Shown piece by piece: positions 1 through 24,800 of a stretch of DNA of 64,000 bases. Made by a program: the position numbers and the translations under genes. Source of the stretch: Lucifuga dentata (lineage: Eukaryota; Chordata; Actinopteri; Ophidiiformes; Bythitidae); contig VXCM01002070.1 of assembly GCA_014773175.1 (NCBI GenBank), positions 50,999 through 114,998 of the forward strand, read 5' to 3'. Under the pieces are notes generated by a model. It saw only the letters and a list, made by a program, of their open reading frames with translations. It was not told the DNA's origin and did no database searches. Within the stretch, counting starts at the first letter, position 1; every line of letters starts with the position of its first letter.

Positions 1-88
1 TAAAAAAAAAAAAAAAAAAAAAGAAAAAGTTTTGGCAGAGCTGCCAACATTAGCATCCATTTACAAATTCTACATGATCTTCAATTCA

Positions 89-210
89 ACATTTGGGGCT
101 TCAGAGATGACTCTTGGGGAGACGAAGTAAAAAAATAAAAAAAAAAAAANACATTTGGGGCTTCAGAGATGACTCTTGGGGAGACGAAGTAAAAAAATAA
201 AAAAAAAAAA
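89..210. repeat. 61-bp direct duplication around single N (assembly artefact)
   Basis: Positions 89-149 are repeated exactly at about 151-211, with one N at 150 between them. This pattern recurs across the window and looks like unmerged overlapping contig ends rather than biology. Confidence 0.75.
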
Positions 211-304
211 ACTTTATGAAACTAAAATAATTTTTCATCTCAAGCTGTTGTGAAACCACAATATTAGAACACATGATGGAGCATACTATTTGATAATTAT
301 TATG

Positions 305-352
305 AATAGCCTAAGCCCATCTGACATATGAGTCAGATGGGCTTAGGCTATT
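305..352. repeat. Perfect 21-bp inverted repeat (hairpin)
   Basis: Arms 305-325 and 332-352 are exact reverse complements with a 6-base spacer. The arm is GC-moderate and not simple sequence. It lies in a phactr1 intron. Confidence 0.85.
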
Positions 353-1057
353 TGCATATGAGTCTCATATGTGTTTTAATTTTGGACTCTTCAGTAGTTG
401 ATTTAAATGCATGATGTTATAACTGAGGGAAAGGAAAGAGAGGTCAAGCTGACAGTATTTTCATAAATGTACACTGAGTGTACTTTGAACGTATCACATT
501 ATAACAGAGCTGAGACAGGATTGCTGAGTTATACTGTATTTAAAGCACATTAACATGCATGAGACATGGAATGAGGTACAGGGCCTGCTGATCCTCATTT
601 CACATTCTTAATTGGTTGCTTTGCACATATAGATTTTTAACATGACATAACAACCTTTCAGCCTACTAAAAGAAAATGTTAAGTGCTTCATCTTTTAAAT
701 CCTATAAATAGAAGCAAGCAGTAGCAATGGGACCTGCCTTCTTCTGCATTATGCATTACTATTAGAAGTGGTTTTTGGAATATCTCTTTCCTTTATACCA
801 TTTCATCTTCTCTTTTTATATTTAACCATGTGGAAGAGGAGCCACAATAAATCAATAAGTTCTTCAGAAATATCTAAATGTTGTTATTCTGTCTCTTTTC
901 TGTGCTGTAATAGCAAATGTGTGGAAAAATTCCCTAGCTTTGTTGATTTCAGTGAGTAAATTGACCAGTATTAAACAACAATTACATGATACTTTGAATG
1001 ATAGCCCTCCTCCGATGTGGAAAATGACTTCAACATGACTCGCCTTCTCCTCCTCAG

Positions 1058-13034
<11,977 letters not shown>

Positions 13035-15440
13035 TAGACCACCACTGTCTCAAGCAGTGCCAGATTGGCACTCTCCTCCACTGAGAACCTTAAATGCTGG
13101 ACAGTCAAATGGTGCCCGTTTCTACAATAAGGCCATGTCTTCTGAAATGCCTTTTCAAGACCCACACTACAACTGAGTTGGTACTACACCCAAGATGCAG
13201 ATACCCACTACTTCTTACACTGTAGTAGCACATAAATGACTCAAATTGATTCACATCACCCCTCTGTGGAATTTGCTAGACTGTCTCATAAACCCCTCAG
13301 CTGAGCTCTGAGGTGGGCAATCAGTTCTGTGATGATTGGACAATGGAAGAGTTTTGTTTGCAATTGATAGACAATTTCTACATCTATAGAGGGCCACCGC
13401 ACCTGTGTGGTCATCATCTTGGTTCATCAGTAATACCAGTGGACTTGATTCTCTCAGTGGACACGTTTTTATCACTCACGTTATGTTGTCACTTCAGGCC
13501 CCTCTGCAATGAGGATGCAGGGTTACAGGCTGCTCCTGTTGTGACACTGGAAATGATTTTGGATAAAGTGTGATGGGGAGGGGGTTCCAACATTAGAATG
13601 ATGTGCAATATTTTCCCCCTGCTTTTCTAAGGCTATAGCACCCCCTGGAGTTCCCTTTGTGTCATTACTATGTCACCCTGACCTCTTCTGCTGAAACAAT
13701 TCTCACTGTACTGATAACAAATTGCTAACTGTGAATTTGGGAGTTTGGTCAAAATGGCTGCACTCTCTCCAAATGTACATTTGTTTATACTGAAAAGGGA
13801 AAGAAACAAAGTAAAGTAAGTATCATACTTGACCAAGTTTCATTCAAGTCAGAATCTAGGCATATAATGGGAAAATTGCAGCTGTCAGATATATTCTGAT
13901 TCCAGCATGTACAACAATTTCCTATTTTGTTTTATTTTGTCTGTTTTGGATTGTTTTTGATGGGAGCAATTGGATTGATTAATTGGCCATGAATTGATTT
14001 ACATGTCTGCAGGGGATGTAACAGCTCTTTGAAATCATATATGTGAGACCCAAGATCAAGAGCCTGGCTCACCACATTGTTATCTAATCTAATTCTTTCA
14101 AGTTTGTAGCTGTATGTTTAATGGTCTTTGCTCAACATTTGCATCATATTACACACTATACTTTTGCATTATACCCATTTCATTATAGGCTTTTGAATAA
14201 GCAATATCCCTTGTTTGGAGAGATGGTTGGTGTTCTCTCCCCCCCGCACACCCCCTTTTTTTTTCTTTTAACTATGCTTATATATAATGCTTCACTTCAG
14301 GGTTTTTAATTTTCTTTTTTACTCGAGTCACAAGGACTTCTTTCTGTATTTTTCTTGACTGAGCCAGCTTAAAAATCTGCCTTGTCAGCTATTTCTGCTG
14401 ATATATCTTTGGACAAGATTAGATAAAGTCTCAAATCTTCTCAATGAACATTATAATGCACTCTGTTTTTAAAGGTTGTGAACAGATTTTGGTGGATTCA
14501 TTACATTGGGATTTTTATAGTTTTATCGCTAAAATTATTTGCACTGCTAAGAGGTTGGCTTTACATTGGTGACTGTTTTAAGGTCCATTTGCATAAATAA
14601 TGTTGCTTTTTTTTTTTTTTTTTTTNTTTTTTTTTTTTTTTTTTGATCTGTGACCAGTTTGCCACTTGATTTGAATGGTTTTGTCACCTGATCCTAGACC
14701 AGTATTCCAATGCTCATAAGTTTTATGTACACAAAATATTTTTATTATTTTTACAATATTTTAAAGTTTCAATATAAAATTCATGTTTGAAGAAAAGTAA
14801 GAGAGGTGAATGGCTCTCAGCCACTTACTATAATGTATCTGACTGCAAAGAAAAATGTTTTCTTCCTTATTTTCAAGGTCTTCAGTGGTGTAGGATAGAT
14901 GACCCAATAAAAAGCTGGGAAATGGGAAAACTGAGATAGAAAATGATTTTTGCACTTTATGGTTTATATATGAAATAGTGGTTTTGATAGAGTTTGGAGC
15001 AGTTTATTCAAACTCTACACAGATTTTCATTTATGCTGTCTTTTTTTTTTTTTTAAGTGAAAACTTTGTTGGGTTAGGTTGGGTCATAGAACTTTTGAAA
15101 TACAGGGTTGTTTTTGTTTTTATTTTGCTAGAACCAGGCTTCTACCATTTCTTAAAATTTTTCATCCATAAGTTTGGTACAATAGAACATAATAGGAGTG
15201 AATTAAAATACACTCCAAATCTTGTTTTCAGCTCTGAGAAACAACCTGAGCCACTGGGCTGAGCATGAAGTCATACATTTTGCTGGAGTCAAGGAAAATG
15301 AATTCAGCAATAATCTGTTTCCTTTTACATGTTGGTGGAGCAACTGAATGAATTCGAAATTGTTCTGTTTTGCACTTTTAAAATACAGATACTATGTAAA
15401 GGGGTACACCATGTCTATTAAAATCCATTTCCGAATGCAT
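13035..15440 (+). other. phactr1: phactr1 3' UTR (inferred)
   Basis: Non-coding, AT-rich and continuous with the last exon. Possible poly(A) signals are AATAAA at 14906-14911 and ATTAAA at 15417-15422. A poly(T) tract with an N lies at 14607-14644. The end is a guess. Confidence 0.4.
14607..14644. repeat. poly(T) tract with assembly N
   Basis: T run interrupted by an N at 14626. Confidence 0.9.
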
Positions 15441-16499
15441 TTGTATTGTATGTGTTATCCTTTTTGAGTTAAATTTCATGGGTTTTGGTCTGAAACTAGA
15501 CCAAGTTCATTTGTATTTTTAGGAAAACTCACATTTTCTTTAGTTCCTCCCATACCTTAGACAAATTAAAGTGTTGCTTTTCAATGGCACATCTGTATTT
15601 TTAAACATGTAAATCTGATAGTAACATACATTTTGGAATATACTTTTTAAATGGAAAAACTGCACTTTTGTTCTCATCCATTTAGATTACAAAATATTTA
15701 CAAGCAAACCCTTAAGAAAATAAGAAAATACTAACTTTTTTCATCATTTTCTTGTTAATTAAAATTTGGAAGTGACAGCAGTTCCATGTCATAGGATCCC
15801 ATAGCATATGTTAAAGTTATGTCATTGCTGACTACAGTTATAAAAACATGACTATGAAATTAAAATGATGGAATTGAACATAAAACTAATTGTGGGAAGC
15901 CCTATGTATGCAAATACATAGGGCTTCCCATATATTCCCACATATTTGGAGTTTCATGTAACCCCATTGGGACACCTGTGAAACAACATTAATGGATCAC
16001 TAAAAAAAATATTTTTTATTTAAGTTGAAAATCAAGGGCTGACATCTTACTCAAGACAAACATTTGGGTCAGCCTTTGTCGTTTGCATATGTCCACTAGA
16101 TGGCGCAAAATACAATAGAATTAAAAAGAAAAAAAAAAAAAGACTGCCGGTTTGCATAGCCTTATGAAATGGCGTCCTGTTGAGATGGTGTAGAACTTGT
16201 TTGCCTCGTTTTCATTAGTGAAAGATAATTACTAAGCCCACAGAATATCTCAACTTTGTCACTTAAAATAAAATTTGTTAAAAATAAAGTATAATTTTAT
16301 ACATTTAAATAACTGACCCCTGCATGGATCATAAATGGAGTCCGCAATGACGAAGGTGAAAGTTTTCTCTTATAATCAACAATTATCAGGTGAAGGTCTT
16401 TTTTTATGATAATTTATGGCGATGTTGGCATCATTTTACAACTTTGTGACATTGTTCTGTGGTGGTTTTCTCATTAACTGTTAACATGAGCCAAAAACG
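15441..16499. other. Intergenic or distal UTR between phactr1 and phlpp1
   Basis: AT-rich, with no frame of note. It contains a perfect hairpin at 15893-15930, an A-rich run near 16130 and AATAAA motifs near 16267 and 16283 that could be alternative phactr1 poly(A) signals. Confidence 0.5.
15893..15930. repeat. Perfect 16-bp inverted repeat (hairpin)
   Basis: Arms 15893-15908 and 15915-15930 (TGGGAAGCCCTATGTA and its complement), with a 6-base loop. Not simple sequence. Confidence 0.85.
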
Positions 16500-17094
16500 A
16501 GCTCTGGTAGCCCCTATCAAGATAAAGACTCCAGAGATAAGGTGACGCGCATGTGTGACTGTAGGAAACATGTTACAGGTTCTGTGTTTACGCCTCCCAT
16601 CTGTACGGCACCTCTGTCCTCTGGAACCGGATAAACTCTGACTGGGAAATGTAGTTTTTTAACCCTTTTATTGAACTTCGGTGACTGATTGCGCACTTCA
16701 TTTCCCACAATCCAACGCGTTGTTGTTACCGACCCCATCTTGTGTCTGCCTCATGAATATATATCAGCCAGTATTTGCGTAGGAGGTCGGGCGACGTTCA
16801 TTTCATATTCGAGCATAGTATTTTGGTCCAAATGAGACGCACAGTCACGTCTCCGCCCTGATCTGTCCCTACGCCTCCAGCCTCTACCCAGCGAATGTCT
16901 TCGGTTAAATGTTTTCTGGAGCGGCGAAGGAAGGCAAGAAGTGAATGACTACCAGTGGAATAAGTCAGCAACACCGCCCAGTTGGCGGACATTTACAACT
17001 GTGGGCACGTATTCGGTATTTTAAATGTAGATGTAGGTAAAAACCAAGTGCGCACCGTTATCTGGTTAGTGTAGGCTACTTTTCATTGGCACAG
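16500..17094 (+). promoter_or_regulatory. phlpp1: Probable phlpp1 promoter and 5' UTR
   Basis: The segment before the phlpp1 ATG is richer in GC and CpG than its surroundings (GTGACGCGC, CAACGCG, GGGCGACG). It has inverted CCAAT boxes (TGATTGCG near 16685, CATTGGC near 17085) and a TATA-like AATATATATC near 16757. The position is inferred from context. The start of transcription cannot be placed. Confidence 0.4.
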
Positions 17095-18863
17095 ATGGAA
17101 AGTGTGCAGGCTGTCGCTGAGGATGGCGCGTCGCATGGAGGCGCGACTAAGTTAATGAAGAAGCCCAGCGGACTGTCTGTCGCCCGGTGGACTCCAGCGG
17201 ATGATGGCGGTGGACATTTGGCACCCTCCCGCGTAGATACAAAAAACGGGAATAGTNCTCCAGCGGATGATGGCGGTGGACATTTGGCACCCTCCCGCGT
17301 AGATACAAAAAACGGGAATAGTCTTTCTCACGCTGCCTCCACGATCGGATCTAGTGCGTCAAACACAAGTGTCGCGTCTAATGGCCGGGGCTCATCCAGC
17401 AACTCCAGCTCTCTCCTGTTGAGACGGAGGCGCTTGAAGAGGAATCTCTCCGCCGCAGCTGCCTCAGCTGTCACCGCCGCCTGCAGCGCCAAGATGAGCT
17501 CGGCCCTCTCCTCTGCGTCTTTGCATACTCGGAGCCTGGATAGGAAGACTCTGCTGAAACACCGCCAGAACATGCAGCTACAGCCCTCAGATCGGGAGTG
17601 GGTACGNTAGGAAGACTCTGCTGAAACACCGCCAGAACATGCAGCTACAGCCCTCAGATCGGGAGTGGGTACGAGCCGATCTACACAGGGGCTCCATACA
17701 TGTCCACGACAGACTGACGCCCTCATATCCCAGGCCGGTCCTTTGCACTATGGACACCACTGCCGGCGAGGTGGCGCTCCGTCTGAGTAAACTCTGCAGT
17801 AAGTCGAGCTCCGTTATGCGTATATTTTGTAAAGACAGCCCTAAGACTGACCAAAATGGCAACTGCAATGTGAAGTATGACTTTAATGATAATCAATGCA
17901 AGGTGAATGAAGCTGCAAGTATAAAATGCAACCATCTGACTGCCCTGGAATCTGCAGAATTAAGTGGGCATCCCAGTGACAGGTTGAGACTGCTGCTTAT
18001 GGAGAATGCTGATGAGAGGCAAAAGCAACAGTACATTGATAGAAAACTTTTTACCCCAGAATCAGAGTCACAAGACAACATAACCTGCTCTTTGTCAGAT
18101 TTAAATTCTAACATGGATACCCCCAATGATGATGATTCAGAGCAGAGGAACGGTGCAGACAGTTATGGACTAAATTCTGGCTCAGATGTGGAGAGCAGTG
18201 CGTTTGATGACCTGAGCTCTGGGGCCCAACTCAGCGAGCACAGGGACTCCCTCAGTGACGACATGATCCTGGGTACAGACGCATCCATCCTCAGCCCCTC
18301 GTTTGACAGTGCCACAGAGGGTCAAGACATTTATGGCAGTTCCTCGGACGAACTGGAGCTGGATTGTCCAGCCTCTAGCTCAAGCATCGACCCTATCCCT
18401 CAACATCACACCAATGGCATCAGCGCTGTCAGTACAAATTACAAGCCGTGCAACATAGGACGTTTAAATGACATGACAAACAGTACGGGGCCAGATAACA
18501 GACTCTCACAGTCACAAGCTGCAAGCTGTCCTCACAGCCTGGGTAGCTTGCCACCCAGCAGAAGTGCAAACTTATTGTCAAGAGCCTGTTCTACAGGTAA
18601 TACACCTGACACTCAAGATCCCAGCAGTGGCCGTGATGCTGTAAAGTCAGAGCAGGTAGCGGAGCAGAATGGAGATGCCTGTGATTCCAGCCCCACACTG
18701 TATGTTCAGCTGCACGGTGAAGCTGTCAGGAGGCTTAGCCCAGATGAGAGACCTCTCCAGATTCAGAGTGACTTTCTTTTTAAGCTTGGATTTAAAGACC
18801 CATGGCGAGTTCAAGAGGAAGGGATGAACACAGAAATTGGCTCCTTGCTACGTTTCTATGCAG
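17095..18863 (+). CDS. phlpp1: phlpp1 exon 1: N-terminal extension, Ras-association-like segment, start of PH
   Basis: Encodes [11 protein letters not shown]..., [20 protein letters not shown], the conserved [16 protein letters not shown] and [20 protein letters not shown] block (Ras-association-like in PHLPP1), a Ser/Asp-rich linker, and [20 protein letters not shown] leading to GSLLRFYAG. Donor CAG|gtaagt. Two single-N duplications (17192-17322 and 17541-17673) interrupt it. The first keeps frame, the second shifts it by one. Corrected length is 1636 bases. Confidence 0.93.
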
Positions 18864-21800
18864 GTAAGTTATTCACTTGCTGAAATTAGATGGAATGAAA
18901 AAGGATCATGGTCCAGTTCTCTGTTTATCCTGGAAGTTGTGAAGGCCTCCATGTTTGCAAATTATATGTTTTGGACTGCAGATCTTACTGGTTGTCTCTT
19001 TGTTTCAGAGAATTAACCAAATCAACAAATTATTTCCCTTTCACAGGAGGATAGTGCATGTTTCTTAAGTTCGACACTGACCAAGCCTTAGGAGGATTTC
19101 CAAGTTTAATGTTCTGAAGTCAGTCTTGTAGATATTGCTGTGAATGTTGTCAGGTGAGGTGAGTCCAGCTGTGCTGATGTAAAGCACAGGACCACCAATG
19201 ATACACACAGAAGGCATTGTGAAGGTTAATGTGAACAGAATAGTTGCATAAACCTGTTTCACATTGCTGCGTTCATGTTTAATTTTGTTGTGAGGCGAAT
19301 TGGCTAAAGCGAGGTGATTGTCCAAGCAGGCCATTGGTTTGCTAGATCTACCTTGCCTCAGGAACATCCTTTAAATTTTCAGTAATATTATTTATTTTAT
19401 CCTGCCAGTCTTTGCTATCTTTGTTGGACTAAAACAGCACACTCTGCTCCCATGGACATGCATGGCATCACCACAAAGCCATCGCCACAACTTATGGTGC
19501 TCAGACATGGGGCCTGTTCCGGCTTTTGCCCCATTATCATCCTAATGAAAAGGCTGAATGCCTTTGTGGGTGGATGGAGAGTAGTGGTGGGAGCGGTATG
19601 ACTGAGGGAACTGTAAGCCCCAGCTCTGTGGACACAGTGGATTCTGTTCATTGAGATGCTGCACAGTACTTGTCCAATTGGCATCCAGCACAGCCACTGT
19701 CACACTAACTAACTGCCTGCCAAGCTGGGTTAATGTGCCCCTCCACAGCTCAGGAAGACCTTTTCTTCACCACACCACTGCCTTCACCACTGCTGTCACT
19801 GCTGTGGGAAGTTAGATGGGGGGGGGAGGTGGGTGAAACCGTGTGCCCATAGAACCCACTCCCCTGAGATGATGGTGTGTCAATGTCAAGATAAAGATTA
19901 AACAAAAAAAAAATGGTGAGTCAAAAGTAGAGAAGGAGAGGCAGTAACATCCTCTAACTTCCTGTCCCCGAGAGGCTGTTGAACTTGAGGTCACTCAATA
20001 CGAAGCTGAAAATGGCTGTGTGCGCTCCCATTCACGTTTAAGGTCACACGTGCTTCATGCTTCATGACCTTTTTACACTGCTGAAAAACAGTCCAACTTG
20101 AAGTACTGATGGATTGAGTTCATTTAGCTCGCTTCCTTTGGCAGGCTGTATGGGCATGAACACAGGGGCTCATATGAACGGTTGTGCACTTATGGAAACA
20201 TGAATGCATGGTCCTGAATCCCATGTGAACCTGTGCAGTCAGCTGCACTCAACCAGCAGCAGCAGCCATTAAAAGTGGGAAACAGAAGCCCCAATGCCCC
20301 TCTGAGACCGACACCTCTGCATCCCATGTGAGACAGCTTAACTTAGGTCACCTGAGCTCTCGCCAGACCTCCACACCGACAGCACTCAACACCTGGGCAC
20401 ACAGTCCACACAGAAGGCCTAATTCTCTTCAGCGACATCTAAGAGCACTTTCATACTCGCACACTCGCGCGGCACACAGACACGAGCAGTGTCATACCTC
20501 CCTCCCTATTCCGCTTTTCCTTGTGTGATAGAAGCATGTGAGGAATGTACGCTGGCTCCTCTAGAATGTCAGGCACGTCTGCTGAGAAGGAAGTGGAAGG
20601 AGGGGGTTGGGGGTTGGTAGACAGGCTGTATGAGGGGATGCCGCTGACACGTGTTGAGCTGACTTGGAATGTTTGTCCTGCGCAGATAGTGGAGAAAGGG
20701 CCAGCCTCAGCTGACTTGCTGGCTAACTTGCTGGCTGACTCTTAGGCGCAGCTGCGACAATTGTAGATCTCAGTCACACTAAAGGCCTTTGTGTTTACGT
20801 GCCTGTGTGCTCAGAGTGGTCTCTGATACAGGAAGTCCAGTATCTAGACTCGTATTTGTTGCTCAGTAGCTCAGTTAAAGCATTGTGCTGTGTTGCTGCT
20901 GGTTATTAGTTATATAAGCTGCCAGTGAACTGTACTGTATCTTTAATGGAGGGAAAGAGGAGGTACTCGGTACACAACAGTGGGAGAATGATGGGAAGAG
21001 GCTGTTGCCACGATGCTTTGAGCTAGTGCATCCAGACAATGCAGAGGCTATACTCTGAGTGCACAGAATCTGTAGTGACCAGATGAGAGAACTCAGGCTG
21101 CCCTGTTAGACACACACGCACGCATGCACACAAGTACAGCAGGCTGCCCTACATCAAAACCCCGCTGTCCTCTTTGGCAGGCTGGCGAGCGATACTTTCA
21201 GAGCCGCTCATACAGGAGCCTCTTGTAAGGCCCGGCCAGCAATAAGCCTTTATGAAAGTTTAAGTACAAGGATACAAAGGAGAAAAAAAACACACACAAG
21301 CTAATCTAACCAATAACTAATATAACGTGGCTTCTACTGTGAGCTCAGAAAACTTCCTCAGAAGACAGGAGCTCCTCAGCACAGCCAGTAATGAAGTTGC
21401 CCCCTGCTTGGATGGCACCGCTCCCTTACCCCAGAGGTTGTTGGGTGTGTGTAGTTGTGTGCATGTGTGGACTTGAAAGAAAAGGAAATGGCATACTGAA
21501 CCCTAACAGGCACTGGCACAGGGTTTCCCTAGAGGCAGAGGACCAAGTACTAAAACCAAAGCACCACACTAAATTATTTAGATTCATTAGCCTACTCAGC
21601 TTTGCAAACCCTGTCATCCTCCAGCGTACACACTGCGTTTGCTTACCTCTCTACTTAGACTGTTAAAGTTGAGATGTTTACTTTTTAAAAAAACATTTTC
21701 TTGTTAATCTTAATTAGTGTTTAGATTTGGTCTGTTTTTATGATTGAGGTTAACAATCGCTACTGTATGCTGGCCTAGAAGCCGTCTAGGTATTAATTCC

Positions 21801-24800
21801 TTTCAGCTCCGTGCAGTTTTATAAGCTAAAGTCTCTGTGAAACAGTCAGGGTCAATAACAGTTTCAGTGTGTTGCACCCAGTTTCCAGGTAATTCCATGT
21901 TGTTTTCACCATGTGCCAGCGGGAGTTGACTTGGCTGGAACAATTATTCATGCAGAAGTAATAAAAGCAGAGACATCTGATGGAATGTTTCAAATAATGG
22001 GCCTGTTTTTTTACACAGCACAGTAACTTATAATTTTGCCAAACATTGTGATCATTATTAAAAGGAAATTATATTGTTGCACGTTTGTACCCATGCGATT
22101 GCACCTTTTCCATACTTCAGTTTTAGAGTGCAGTGATTCTCAAAGGTAGCCCGATATAATTCCACATTTATTGAGATCCTTATTTACAAAATTCAGATAT
22201 AAGTTACTGCTTTATTGCTCTACGGCCTTGCGACAACTCCAAGGCAAACATGGGCACAAAAATTTCCACTCTTTGTCATAGCCTAGTTTAGCACTAATGT
22301 ATCTTCAGAGAGATTATGATGTTTTTAGGAACTAAAATAATATGTTTACGTGCACGCTATACTCCAATTATTTGTCTGTGATTAAGGCAATAATGTGAGT
22401 AAGATGTACTGTAAACATGAACAGAATGAACCAGATTCTGCAGATTGCTGAATATATATGAAGATGAAGATTTAGTATGAGTATGAGAAGAGTACCAGGT
22501 GAGGAAATTCATGTGGAGGTGGCTTACTTGCATTATGACGTTTACATGCCCGCATAAATCGATTTACACAATCTCATAATATAGATCTGTTACTCTGAGC
22601 AAGATTAATCTGATTTATACTAATTTCAACCAAATTATGGTGTTTACATAATGTTTGAAAAAATCTGTTTATTGCTCTAAACTGTGTAGAAGAAGGATTT
22701 TTCATTCTAATGGTGGACTGATTTTCTTTAACTTTTTGCTATTTGCTGCACTTTTCTTGGGATTCTTTAGTTTTGGTCACATGACCATTCACAGGTTGTC
22801 ACATGGATTGCAAGGACTTAATAGACCAACCCAGGACTTTCAGTGCACCATAAAATACAATAATAAACACAATATCAGGATTCACAAATTACAAACCTAA
22901 ACTTCGTATAGTCATCTTTGATTATTCTTTCTGTACCTTTAAAGGATTACCATCTTTCTCAAAGAAAGATCTCAAAATGTTAAAGGCAATAAAGTAAAAG
23001 CACTGGGCTGCAGGAGAAATGGAAACAGACTCACTCCTACTGGTATTTCAGTGTCTCCCTTCAGTCAGTCTAAAAGCTTTGAGGAATCACAGTTTAGACC
23101 TGCGTCTGTCCACATTTACCTCAGGCTTTCTCAGAGGAGGCTGTGGCTGGTGACGTGATGACTTAAAGGACTCTGCAGGGTTTAAAGGCTTAATGAAGCT
23201 CCCAGCTTTCTCAACCAGGCTCTGCCGCAGTTATTAAGCAGAGAACCTCTCAGTTTGTTCTCTATTCCATGGCGCTCTCTTCATACAGTCACTATGACAC
23301 ACCAGTCCCACACGCGCTCATGTCTCCATGAAAACATTTTTAAAGGCAGGAGAACATTTTTGACAAAACACAATTTAGTTTTAAAAAGACTGCCTCATCT
23401 TTGTCACGTCCACATCCTCACCTGACAGCTAATGGTTGTTCTAAATGGCCCATTGCTGAATCATTATGTAACTGTAATCAGATTTCACACATTCCAGAGT
23501 TTAAATCCAAAATGTGTGTGTTGGTGTGCACGTCATGTAGTTTTTTTTAGTTGTGTGTCCAAGATAAAAGTGAGCAATCAAAGAATAGATTTCTGTTTTT
23601 TTTAAATGTATCTTCACGTCTGGGCCACATGGGTAGAAGTTGTCATTTTTGAAATGTGGCCATACAGTCAGAGCTTAATGTGTGAACCTCTGAGGATGCT
23701 CACATGTGTGTCTACTAGACGTTGAGAGGATGGTGGTGTCAGCTTGTAGAGTTAAAACGGGGAGAACTGCTTTCCCTCTAAATAGATGGCTTTCTTGGCT
23801 GACATCCTTCCTCCCTCCTCTCTCAGAGAATCTTCCTCCCTCTCGTAATTTCTCTTATGATCGATCCTCCTCCCTCTCCTCTTGCTATCTCCTCCTCCCT
23901 CACACCATCTAACAGTTTCCATTTATCTTCCCATCTTCCCATATCTCTTTATCTCTCCCTGGATTATTGCGTTTCAACCAAAGAATTAATGGTCACTCTT
24001 ATAATTATCTTTTAAAAATATTAATGAAAGACAAATATGAACAGCTCATTGTAAAGGTCTACACTTTCCTGGACTTTAATTTATTTTCTCTCACTCTCTT
24101 GTTTTTGTGTTAGCAATGGAAAAAGGGAAAAGGGAAAGAAACTGAAATATGCAACTGAAATCTACATCGCCTTGGTGAAAACAGCTGAATCCAGACTAAA
24201 TAATGTCATGCTGATATGTCACTCCTGTCTAGCTGCCGGCACGCTCTGAAATAGGGAATTTAGAAAGGGTGTTGGGAAGGACAGCGGCTTTCCTGCCCTA
24301 TGGGAGTAGCCTGACTTCTCAGCTGTCTGTCAAACTGCTCTTGCCGAACGCTCCCCAGATACCTTCAGGGTCAGAGTTGTGATCATGGCAGTGAAAGAGT
24401 CTTCCTTTATGGGCTGTCCCTGAGCCGAACACCAGGCTCTGCTTTGACCACATGCGAGAGGAGGGATTAGAAGCAGGTCAGCGGGGTCTCGCTCTCCACT
24501 GCTTTGATCACAGCGGCACAGACTAATGCCAGACAACATCTGCAACTGTCAGCATTAGAGGCCCAAAAAATTCTGATTAGGGAGCAACTGCCTGCTGGAG
24601 TTCTACAGGACAGAACCATGTTGATTCCAGAATGCGAGCTTCTTAAAGGACAATACCGTCAATTTTGCATGTATGAGCCCAATATATACAACTTGTATAC
24701 ATTGACAACCATTTCCCAAAATGTTTTACTGGAGCAGTAAAATTTAGGTTAGTTTTTTCTACCTTCCAGACTGCTATTGGTTTCAGTTTATTCCAGTATG

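Larger units (their letters stand above)
1..1057 (+). other. phactr1 intron (left part)
   Basis: Intron sequence ending in a good pyrimidine tract and AG at 1056-1057. It holds an A-rich stretch, the 61-bp duplication around the N at 150, and a perfect hairpin at 305-352. I see no coding exon. Confidence 0.7.

Noticed and set aside
305..352. Hairpin as a microRNA precursor
   Set aside because: The stem is only 21 bp with a 6-base loop and no mismatches, and there is no flanking stem extension. Better explained by template switching.
17328..17868. Antisense frames of 93-132 residues opposite phlpp1 exon 1
   Set aside because: They are shadows of a GC-rich coding exon. No splice or family support.
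22325..22650. A possible further MITE with GTTTACGTGCA and GGTGTTTACAT ends
   Set aside because: Only a few bases of the ends are complementary, and no second copy is seen in the window.
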